Positions 22,206 through 32,208 of a stretch of DNA of 64,000 nt are shown piece after piece (the first letter of the stretch is position 1; each line of letters starts with the position of its first letter). The DNA comes from Selaginella moellendorffii. Lineage: Eukaryota > Streptophyta > Lycopodiopsida > Selaginellales > Selaginellaceae. The position numbers and the translations under genes were made by a program. A model generated the notes under the pieces. That model was not told the origin of the DNA and searched no databases. It saw nothing but the letters and a program-made list of their open reading frames with translations. The DNA lies in assembly GCF_000143415.4 (NCBI RefSeq), contig NW_003314290.1:62001-126000 (forward strand), in the 5' to 3' direction.

Positions 22206-23144
22206 CTAAAGAGAAATACCAAAACCCAAAGCAAGCAAAGTCCCTTCCACAACGAGCTTCGTGATCCATACATTTATGGAGAAGTCATTCCTAGAGAGTT
22301 CCGGGGTACTGGAATAGGCATCAGATTCAATGCCTTCTTCATTTTCTGCTTCTTCATATAATTGTTCTTGCGCTTCATTTTCTGCTTGTTCGTCTTTGAG
22401 CTTCTTCTGCAGACTGCTGAAATGTATTGTATGACGTTTGCAAATGAAGATATTGGAATACCATATCAACTTGATCCACAAACAAGCCTGCGATGTCCAA
22501 GTCTTGGTTCACTTTACCAGACAGTAGGTTGAACGGCTCCTCTTCCTCTTCCACGTCTTCCTCTTCATGGACGCCTTCTACTTCCTCTTCAGCATCTCGG
22601 TAAAGTCTGGAGAAGGTCTGGTTAGATGCCAGCATCCAGTCAAAAAGGTTTGGTGCCACAACTTGAGTGCCATCTCATTTCTCCTGAATTTGGAAACACT
22701 GCCACAAAACTTAAGAATAAACTTATTCTGTGTAATACCAGCATCTTGGTGATAGCATGTGTTAATGTTTGTGGATTCATGATCATGTCCATCACCTGAA
22801 ATCATGAGCAAACAAGAAAGCAAGCGTCAAAATAAGAAGTGAAACCTTGTCTCACCTTGTCAGCCAAAGGGGAGTTCGAAACAAAGGTGAAAAATGGCTG
22901 ATTGATCAGTAGAACATCCTGATCGGTACAGGCTGGGTGGAAACAAGAGAAGATTCATGATGCTAAACACATGCCATTTCTGCTTCTTAGCACTGGGAAC
23001 TTCATCAATGCTAAAGAGATTGTGAGAGGGACCAGCAATCTCCTCCTTTGACATACTCCTAATGTCCAAGCTAGAAAATAAATGGTGAATAGCAGCTAAA
23101 CAAATGCACAATGTAGCAACTGACCTTGATGATGCCAGACTCAT
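22206..23144 (-). pseudogene. Unidentified multi-exon coding remnant with an acidic region
   Basis: I do not recognise this gene. The minus strand starts with MSLASSR at 23,144 and shows splice-like signals of normal local size, such as a GT...TTTTCTAG interval of about 54 bp before CTTGGACATTAGG. Coding-like pieces include SMSKEEIAGPSHNLFSIDEV, then a stretch around VSKFRRNEMALKLWHQTF, an acidic block EEEDVEEEEEPFNLLSGKV and a final open frame (LQKKLKDEQAENEAQEQLYE ... LVVEGTLLALGFGISL). Frames do not join cleanly across 22,480-22,700, so it may be a pseudogene or an intron-containing gene that I have mis-spliced. Confidence 0.35.
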
Positions 23145-23159
23145 GGTGATTTAGGTGAT

Positions 23160-23759
23160 CAGATTAAGCCTCTGATGAAGCTTGTCTTGTTGCTGGATGG
23201 CGCAAACAAATTTATTAGAGCACCTTCCAGGTTTATTGTAGTTAACCTAACTAACATGAGAAACTATAGGAATATTCTAAAAGTATTCTATGGTACTCCT
23301 TAAGCATATTCTTCTACCTAAGGGTTAGGGTTCTTGGTTTTACGTGGGAATAGAAAGAAAGAAGAAGCCATGGCAAAGAAGTTCAAAATAGGAAAGAATC
23401 TGTGCATGGCAACTCCCTTGCTATTGTGAGCTGGTCGGTAGCAATCCAACTGCAAGAAGGCCCCTAATTGGCGAGCCAGACAAGCTCAAGAGCAGTGAGA
23501 AGAAAAAGAATAGACACATGGTTCAATCTTGCTACTCCATGTGGATTAAAACTCCCACCCTCTGCCAGTCTCAAAGCATGCTTCAAAAAGGCACTTGCCA
23601 CATTGAAGATGCTAGGGTCGCCCGCTCTTTCCAACCATTAGTTAGTTTCAACTTGCCGCCACCTTTTTGTGAACCAGATGACCTAATATCAAGAAAGGAT
23701 CTAAAAATATCACATAAAAAATGTTAAACGAAATAGGGCTAACTAAAAAATAAGGGCTG
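23160..23759. promoter_or_regulatory. Upstream region of the triplicated-module gene, with a telo-box-like motif
   Basis: No gene is recognised. The motif TAAGGGTTAGGGTTC at about 23,319-23,333 is the reverse of the AACCCTAACCCT telo-box found in many plant promoters. It lies about 430 bp upstream of the start at 23,760. Regulation is inferred from the motif only. Confidence 0.35.
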
Positions 23760-26700
23760 ATGGAAGTAAGAATGGTGGGCGCCGCTATGGTAAGCGTGGA
23801 GACAACGATTTTGATCATCGGACTACTTGTCTTGGGTATGGCACTGTGGTGGGGTCTTTTGTGGAGCCACGGCCGCAAATCCCGTGCGATTATGCCCGTA
23901 AACACGGGCACAGACCAGGGAGCCGTCATCTTGCTTGTGCGCGAGGAGGACGAGAGGATCGGACATGTATCTGGTGTTGCCGAGGTTGAGCGCGAGGTGG
24001 ATGTAAACAGCTTCTTTGGTCAGGCTTCTACTTTCGAACAAGGTCATTTTATTCTGAGTTGAATGAGTTTGATTCAGTAAACATTCAATTGTTTTGCAGA
24101 TGCCATGAGAGTCAAGCATGGCCATGAGGTTCAGGCCGCTAGCAAGATTGGTGGTGACGTACTCGGAGCTGAGTTTATCGCTGGTTTAGAAGAAACACTC
24201 GCTCGTCGGAGGCAATGGATTGATCGGTGCGCTCGCTCCCTCAACATCCATTTCAAGCTTCTTGAGGAAGGAGACTCTGGCAACACAAATAGTGCTCTGG
24301 AAAAGTGCGAGAAGCAGGATGAGTCGGATCATGAAGAAGAAGAAAAGCTCGTGACAGATCTAGACGTTACTGAGTTGAGCTTGAAGAAGGATCATAATGG
24401 AAGTGGGAAGACAAGTGGAGCTGAATGCATCATCTTTATCGAAGGTATGATCAATGCAAGGGGTCATTAGAAACTAATGTCATTCGTTTACAGGTGAACA
24501 GATCGAGGGGGATCAACTTGTCAGGACTCCCAGGAATCTCGATAGTATGGTGGGCCTTTCATACAGGGACGATGCAGAGGAGAGGAACTCTCAGCCTCTG
24601 GAAGTCGAGATGGTGGAGAGTGGCCAAGTTCCTTGCAGCCAAATCGTCGGCCTTCCACCGCGGGGATTTGAACGGGCTATCGAAGTCCACAAGAGAGCGA
24701 TGTACCACGCGTCTGTTCACGAGCATGAGATCGCGGATGAAGATGAAATGAGAAGGAGAAGGGATATTGACTCCTACAGCGATATACTCGACAACAACAA
24801 AGGTTTGAGTATCCAAAATTCTTCGATGACAGAAAGCTTATCTACGATTGTTTTGCAGGTGCGACTAACTGCATGAAGCTTGAGTGCAAGCACGCTCCTT
24901 CTGAATGGATCAAGGCAAATATTCAAGACTGGAGTGACAGAGATCTCCAGAAAATGAGGGACAAAGGTTCGAGGATCTAAATTCTTCGATGATAAAAAGC
25001 TTATCTACGAATGTTTTTGCAGGTGCGATTAACAGAGAAACCAAGATGGTGGAGCACATGTCTTTGGCTTGTATGGAGCTTGATTTCAAACATGTTCCTG
25101 CGTCATTGTGGGAGTGCAAGGCGGATAATCAAGATGGGAGCGATGGAGATCTCAAGGGAAGTAAAAGCTTTCTTGGTCAGGCTTCTACTATCGAACAAGG
25201 TAATGTGATTTTGAATTTGACTCAGTAACCATTCAATTGTTTTGCAGATGCCATGAGATTTAAGCATGGCCACGAGATTCAGGCCGCCAGCAAGATTGGT
25301 GATGACGTGCTGGGAGCTGAGTTTGTCGCCGGTTTAGAAGAAAAACTCGCTCGTCGGAGGCAATGGATTGATCGGTGCGCTCGCTCCCTCAACATCCATT
25401 TCAAGCTTCTTGAGGAAGGAGACTCTGGCAACACAAATAATGCCCTGGAAAAGTGCGAGGAGCAGGATGAGTCGGATCATGAAGAAGAAGAAACGCTTGT
25501 GACAAGTTCACACAGAGACTCATTGGCAGATCTGGGCGTTGCTGAGATTAGCTTGAAGGCAACAGCTGTGGAGGAAGTTGAGAAGACAAGTGAAGAATGC
25601 ATCATCTTTATCGAAGGTATGATCACTCTCTGCAGGGATATGTAGAACTCACACGTCATTCGTTTACAGGTGACCAGATTGAGGGGGATCAACTTGTCAG
25701 GACTCCCAAGAATCTTGATAGTGACAATAGGATGGTGGTTCTTTCAGATGCAAAGGAGAGGAAATCTCAGCCTCTGGAAGTCGAGATGGTGGAGAGTGAC
25801 CAAGTTCCTCGCAGCCAAATCCTCGGCCTTCCACGCCGCCAAAAGAGAGACCATCTTGACTGGGAATCTGCTATGGAAGTGTCTCGACTCCGCAAGAGAG
25901 TGAAGTACCACGCTTATCACATCGACTACTACGACGCGCAGCTCAAGGAAAACTCGATCCAGGCTTGGAGATCAGACTTTTCTTGGCTTGTTCACGAGCC
26001 TGCGATCATGGACGAGGATAAGATGAGAAGGAGAAGGGAGTCTCATATTGACTTCTTCAACGGCTACACCGCTGAGCTCGAGAATTATTACAAAGGTAAG
26101 ACGATCTAAAGTTTTCCATGATAGAAAGCTTAGCTACGATTGTTCTGCAGGTGCGATTAATAGCGAAACCAAGATGGTGCTTGATTTCGAGCATGTTCCT
26201 GCGTCATTGTGGGAGTGGATCGAGCCGGACAAGCAAGATTGGAGAGATGGAGATCTCAAAGGAATGAGACATGACTGTAACAGCTTTTCTAGTCATGCCT
26301 CTACTATCAAAGAAGGTAACTTGATTCTGAATTTGATTCAGTAACCATTCAATTGTTTTGCAGATGCCACGAAATTCAAGCCTGGGCATGAGATTCAGCC
26401 CGCTAGCAAGAATGGTGGTGATGTACTCGGAGCTGAGTTTATCGCTGGTTTAGAAGAAACACTCGCTCGTAGGAGGCAATGGATGGATTGGTGTGCTCGC
26501 TCCCTCGACATCCATTTCAAGCTTCTCGAGAAAGAAGACTCGGCTGGCAACACGGGGAATGCTCTGGAAAACTGGGAGGAGCAGGATGAAAAGCCCGTGA
26601 CAAGTAGTGACTCAGAAATGATCAAAGAAGTGGCAGATCTGGAGGTTACTGAGTCGAGCTTGAAGGGAACAGCTGTGGAGGAAGCAGCTTCTTCCAGAAT

Positions 26701-27115
26701 CAACGAGCTGGACGTTGTCATAGCTGTGCGTGATCAAGCTCCAGCTTCCGCTGTGGAAGAAGTAGCGAACCATGATCAAGCACCAGTTCCTTCCCGACAC
26801 AACGAACAGGGGAATCTCGACGTTGTCATAGCTGTGCAGGAAGAAGTGCCATTGTTTTTAAGTGGGGAGGACGATCGTGATGGAGTTGAGAAGACGAGTG
26901 GATCCTTTCCTCCGGCTGCCGAGCAAGCGGATCTTCTTGGCCGTCTTGCAACATGGTTTGGTGGTAGAAGAAGAAAAGTGGACAGAGCAACTTGCGGGCT
27001 TCCATCTCGGGAGGATGGACCAGTACACCTCTTTTACGATCATAAGGACGACTGTTACAAACAACTTGGGGAATTTTATGGCACAGGGAAGGTGTCCGTG
27101 GAGGTTGTCCGGTGA
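23760..27115 (+). CDS. Unrecognised single-pass membrane protein with a triplicated multi-exon module
   Basis: I do not recognise this family. Nine exons join into 977 codons: 23760-24042, 24100-24444, 24494-24802, 24859-24966, 25023-25199, 25248-25616, 25670-26095, 26151-26315 and 26364-27115. Exon 1 has one membrane segment, about residues 15-35 (TTILIIGLLVLGMALWWGLL), followed by SHGRKSR, suggesting a cytosolic C-terminal side. Module A (GHEIQAASKIGDDVLGAEF...GLEEKLARRRQWIDRCARSL...LNIHFKLLEEGDSGNT) occurs three times. Module B (QIEGDQLVRTPKNLDS...LEVEMVES) occurs twice. Module C (AIN.ETKMV..DFKHVPASLWEW) occurs three times. Matching introns before each A share GTAACCATTCAATTGTTTTGCAG, so DNA was duplicated with its introns. 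Every internal exon is a multiple of three (phase 1-1). The acidic tail repeats LDVVIAV twice. The first donor is GTCATT, weaker than its paralogues. Confidence 0.78.
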
Positions 27116-27445
27116 GCCGTGCCATGACGGAGAAGAGAGCGCAGCTCAAGGTTCTCAAAATTTTCCACCATGAAAAAATTTCATCGGACAAGGAGCTGAG
27201 ATCCTCACTGAGGAGCTCGTGGGGAGGTCCAAAGACGATTAGCAAACTTAACTACTATATCATGGTAAACATCATCTACGAGAGCGTTCGTCACCCAACA
27301 GCCATGGCAGCAAGGTGATCTTCAGCAGCTTTCGTCACTGACTGTGGAGTAGAGCGCAAACTTGTGCCAGTACCTGCATGGTTGATCTCTTTACTTAAAG
27401 AAACTACTTATTAATATATTTATATACATATATATATCGACTTCG
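27116..27445. other. 3' flank of the triplicated-module gene
   Basis: A 68-codon plus-strand frame at 27,112-27,318 overlaps the stop and could be an alternative last exon, since GTGAGC lies at the stop. No domain supports it. From 27,410 the sequence is a short TATA repeat. Confidence 0.35.
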
Positions 27446-27905
27446 TTAGAAAGCAGAACTCACAAGTGGACGAGGTGTCTGCCAGACCATAAGAACAATC
27501 CCCAGTGTGAGGTCCCGACGACATGATCTCCGATTCTGTCTTGTCGGGCAGCCTTGAGCGCGATCAAACAGATAGCCTCCGTCTAGCGCCAGCAGCGGCA
27601 AGATATTCACTACTGCTAGATTCAAGTTGTGCAGCGCCGTGAACTGGAACAGCCCCGCAACATCCAACCTCACAACCTCAGCTCCCACGGCAACGATGGC
27701 AACCGGGCCTGAGAGTTTGTCTGCGGTTTTCATCACCGCCTGCGCCAATCCCTCCACGACTTTGCTGCCCAGCTTCCAAAACTCGCGGCTGGCTTGCACG
27801 GTGGCGTCCGCCAGATCTCTGGTCTTCACCCTGGATGTTTGGCGAGGGCTGGACGCCAATCCTTCCATACTCATCCTGTCCGGAAAGAAGACGTCCTTAC
27901 AGAGC
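27446..27905 (-). pseudogene. Site-2 protease (ARASP/RseP-like plastid metalloprotease) C-terminal fragment
   Basis: Minus-strand reading shows KTADKLSGPVAIVAVGAEVV, RLDVAGLFQFTALHNLNLAV and VNILPLLALDGGYL, the C-terminal PDZ-distal part and the NPDG-type active-site motif of plastid site-2 proteases. The usual NILPLPALDGG has Leu in place of the second Pro. Right after GGYL the frame breaks: LIALKAARQDRIGDHV continues in another frame before a stop. No HExxH exon is present, so this is a fragment. It directly adjoins the inverted PIGW copy, whose sequence begins within the same open frame. Confidence 0.75.
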
Positions 27906-30262
27906 TTTGGCTTCTTGTGGGGCTCCGTCGTAAAGTCGCTATTAACTTTTGTTCTTGTGAGACTCAATCGTAGAGAAACGAACTAATGCATCTCAAACCG
28001 TTCCTTGTGGCCATGAGCAGCAAGGCATTCATACACTTCTCTCACTGTTTGGTACAGGCAAACGTACCCACTGGTCTGGTCAACCTGTCCATGGACACGA
28101 TATTGTTCTTCCAGGTTTATCGTGGTTGGCTACATGGCACTTCTCGTTGCCATAATCACTATGTTTAGCGAAGTTTGATAGCAAATTTCAGTGACAAACG
28201 ATTAACCAGCTTTCCTGCCACATCACAGACGTTGGACTCGCTCTGCAGCTTACTTGTAACCCTCTTGTAAGTTGAAGTGAAAAGCCATTACAAATTTCCA
28301 CACAACTGGCATTAGTCGGGTACAGACACCCTGGGTGGATGGAGATGGGCTGGAGAAATTATATTAGCAGGAGTCCACGCTAGTCAACTCAAGAATTGAA
28401 GGAAGTCGGAAAAGAGATATAAAATATGTTCTATCTATCTATCTATATATATAATCTCTTCATTAATTGTACTATATATTTTCAGAATGTTATAAAATAT
28501 TTTTAATAATACTTTTATCATATATATATATATATTTTAAAATCACTTATAATTATTTATCTTTTTATTAATTCACTTTCTAACATAACAAACAACAACA
28601 AAGCTATACTAAACAAAATTATGCTTTCTAGGGGTAATGAATATGCGTAAAATATGCATAAATATTCTGGGATATTCTACTATCTAACTGTTGTTATTCA
28701 TTTAGATTTAAATCATAAAATTTCCTAAACACTTTCTAATATATTATAATTTATTATGCAATGAGATCGATCTTGTGTTTACAAACATGTTTATAGTTAT
28801 ATACTTCATGTGTTAAATCTGCTTTCAATACACATTATAAACTCAGATTATGTAGTGATCAATTCATCATTACATAATGATAAATAGGAATAACACCAAA
28901 CAAAGCATTGTTGCATATTGTTTTGGTGATGAATTTAGTAGAAATATTTTAAATTTAAAATATCATTAAAACTGCTGAATTAAATTATTTTATTTACTTT
29001 ATAAAATACAAAATAACAATCGCAGATGAATTAAAAAATTATAAAAATTATAAAAAATAAAATTCACATGTATAGTACCTTTATGTTAATTGTTACATAG
29101 CTGTATATTTAAGAGTTAAAACAACTTTTCAAATATAAAGTGAACTATAAAATATTGAATTTAGCAATACTAAGTTGATCTTGTCAACCATTTCAGCTGA
29201 GGTTTATGTTTGTCACAAACGTTTGACATGCTTTGTAATTTACGTGTAACCAAGTAAGATATCCAAGTTTTGGAAGAAGGCTCTCTAGGTGTGCTTCACA
29301 ATACCATCTGGCTCTTCTGAGTAGATCAACCATTCATATATAGTGACTCTAGGAACAGCCAGCCGAAGTGGTGAAAGCCTCTGAAGGGCCGAGAAACCAT
29401 CCATGGCTATTGCGTGAAGAACATCAACCATGATATGGCTGCTGTGGTAGATGATGTTTTTGACGCCATTGCGAGAAATCTGAGCGATTCATATAGCAGT
29501 TAATTTAATGTTTTCTAGTTTCATATTGCTAGTAAAGCTAGCAGCTATTGCCTGTACCATCCACATCCCTATAGACTAGGCCAGGAATCCCCAAGGGCAA
29601 CTTCCTCCAAGCTCTCGCCCAAGATCCTCTACTTCACTGCTCTTGGGCCGCCTGTTTGGTAGGCTCCCAATGCACCAGCTCCCACAAATTCCCCCTCACA
29701 GGCATTTGCAGGCCTGTGAGAGATCTTTCCGTCCAGCCACTCTCCACGTGTAGAGTGGCAGGATATACTGATTGAGCAAACATGAAAACGTTCAAATGCG
29801 GTCATTGTCAGTAACAAAATAAGAAAACCCTAAAAAAATGTTTAATATTTCCATGAAGAACCTCCATGGCAATGCTTAAATCCATGAATATTGAGCATTT
29901 TCAGATCCTCTGCCAATGCCCAATCCTTCTCCATATCAGTTTGTCTCCCAGCATCTCTCTTCAGCATCGTGTCACTCCGCTCAAGAGCCCTAACAGAAAA
30001 GAACATGGTTAGAAAACGTGTAACAAACAAGAGCAGCAAATGCAGTGTTTGCAGGGCCAGTGTGTTACTATTGGCAACCCATGGGATGCTCTCACACAAG
30101 CTCAAGGCTACATTATAAACCAGGTATAAAAGGCAAGGAGAAGAGGTGAAGAAGGTAGAAGCCAAGCCTCCATCCCATCCCCTCTAGAGAATCTTGTGTT
30201 TAAAGGCATTTACTAGTGATTCCTAGGACTTAAATCATGGAGTGTCCTCTGGAGAGGATCTC
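27905..30262 (+). repeat. Rearranged inverted duplicate of the PIGW 3' end and flank
   Basis: Segments match 155-1405 in reverse complement and in order. About 27,905-28,010 matches 1215-1405 (exon and intron text around GGCCACAA and the TTAATAGCGA motif). About 28,010-28,265 matches 680-1000 ([15 protein letters not shown] coding text, partial intron). About 29,210-29,660 matches 330-715, and about 30,170-30,262 matches 155-260. The last PIGW intron is present but deleted for its TC repeat, so this is a genomic copy, not a retrocopy. Between the pieces lie an AT-rich block (28,265-29,210) and unrelated DNA (about 29,760-30,165). The PIGW reading frame is not intact. Confidence 0.8.
28265..29210. 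other. AT-rich insertion inside the duplicated block
   Basis: About 945 bp, very AT-rich, with TATC and TA runs at 28,434-28,460 and 28,520-28,535. It separates two parts of the PIGW-flank duplicate. Both edges carry a related stretch of about 35 bp (GACTCGCTCTGCAGCTTACT on the left, GACATGCTTTGTAATTTACG on the right), which looks like a diverged flanking repeat. No coding sequence was seen. Confidence 0.5.
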
Positions 30263-32208
30263 ACAGCCTGTTAGTGGTACATGGTATCTACTCCTGATCC
30301 TTCTGGATCTCCTCTCGATTGCATTACCGCATGTATTTACCCATTCTGGAGATCTGCAACCATCCTGAATTTGATCTTCCACAACATTGTTTAGGCTGGT
30401 TCTCCACGTCCTTGCCAGCATGCTAGCCTCCCCCACCTCGCAGATTTAATCCCTTTATGTCATGTCTGTTGTACCAGTTTAGATGGCATATACCATCCTA
30501 GAAGGTACATTGAACAAACTTATCACTCAAGCTAGATGGCATGAAATATTTAAAATGTCAGCATAATTATGCTTTTTTTATCCTTGCTGATGCAACTTAG
30601 TTGCTCTCTACTTGCTAGTGGGAGCTTCATGAGGCAAAACAAATATGTACCTGTGACCTAATCTCTCAGCACACTACAAATGCCAACACAAGATCTCCCA
30701 CTCACTCCAAGTTATTTTGGACACTGATGGAAAAACACTTGCTAATCAAAGAAAAAAACCCATATCCATATGCACAAGCACACTCTAATCTAAACCACAC
30801 TCAAAATGCATTAAACAATCCTTATTCTAATTCACACTCACAAAATCCCCAAGGGGAGCCTAACCCATACTCTTTATTACTTCCCACTTTTATTTTCCAG
30901 CTCCAAGATTCTCAGGATCTTAGAATGCACTCTAGCTCCACCACTGCCCTACCTACCTCATGCAGTTTTATTGCAGGCGCAGTGGGGTTATGTCACAAGT
31001 TGTGAGGATGCAAGTTAAATTTGCATCCTAGTTTGAGGGCAACTGCACAAACTTGAAAACAAGTGGATTCCCTTCTGATTGCACACTTTCAATTTTCTTG
31101 CAACAAGAGGAACCTTGCTAGTCATATCAGTCTCTAACTTGATCTGATACTGTCTTGATAGTCACTATTTTAGACTTGGCCACATATTGCAGATCTCCCT
31201 CACAAGTGCCTTGAAGACCTGATTGCAACAACATTAGTGCTGAATCCCTTATTTGCCATCTTAGTAGGACTCTCTTTTAGAATTCCTCACTAGCCACCAT
31301 ATTATAGAATTCCCTTCTGAAATCTCCTAAATATGAGGCTTTTTCATCATTATATAGCCTCCATTAGCAATCATTCACATTCCCCCATTAGGTTCCCTTC
31401 CACTATTTTCTATCTCCACATTATAAGTTTTTCCTGTAGTGAACATGACTTGAAACTTGTTCATAATTCTCCCATTCAAGGATTCCCTGTCAGCATCCTC
31501 CTTTATCATGTAATAATGCATGGAGCTCTACTACCTCGCTGTAATGCACCACATTAAACCACACTTACCCCAATCTAGTTCCTCACAAATAGGTAGATTC
31601 CCCTTAACACATCAATAAGATTCTCTTCTATAATCCCTCTCAAGAATCTCCATTGCAAAGTTGTGTTATTGCCTAAAAAAAATCCGCTACTAAGATCTCC
31701 ACAACATCCTCAACTACAAACCCTGGCTTCTTAATATTTGCATCCTTATTAAGTTTTGAAGCTCAGCTCATTTTTTTCTTTTTTTTCTCTTAAAAATCCC
31801 TTTATAGAATCTCTTGTTATCTTAGTCAACTCCACAATACCTTCTTTAACATATGTAGCATGATCATAGCTGGACATTGTTGGTTGATTAAACAATCTTG
31901 AGCCAATGGTCACCATCACACTTAAAACAAATGTTGTGTCATCCACCACTACTTTTGTTGCCTAACCTTCTTATAAAAAATGTGAGCTGATGATTTATTT
32001 GACTCTTCAACTCATATATCAATGTATGGTATAAAGATATAAATATATACCCTTTATAAAAATATAAAAGGTATATCTTTATACCCTTTTGTGCGTAAAG
32101 ATGTTCCCTAACCTTTTATTCCATTAGGTCAAGGAATATCCCTATAAACTAAATTCTTAACCGTACAATGGTCTTTTTTGCTAAGTTGATAAAAGAGCTA
32201 AAAGATTG
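30263..32208. other. Intergenic, possible decayed retroelement, no gene recognised
   Basis: Short unrelated open frames only. The 92-codon frame at 30,727-31,005 is Asn/Ser/His-rich with no domain. The text is CT-rich on the plus strand and repeats variants of AGAATTCCCTTCT through 31,070-31,660. A copia-type remnant is possible but not demonstrated. Confidence 0.4.

Noticed and set aside
30727-31005. 92-codon Asn/His/Ser-rich frame as a small secreted peptide gene
   Set aside because: No signal peptide and no splice or domain support; it lies in degenerate repeat-like DNA.
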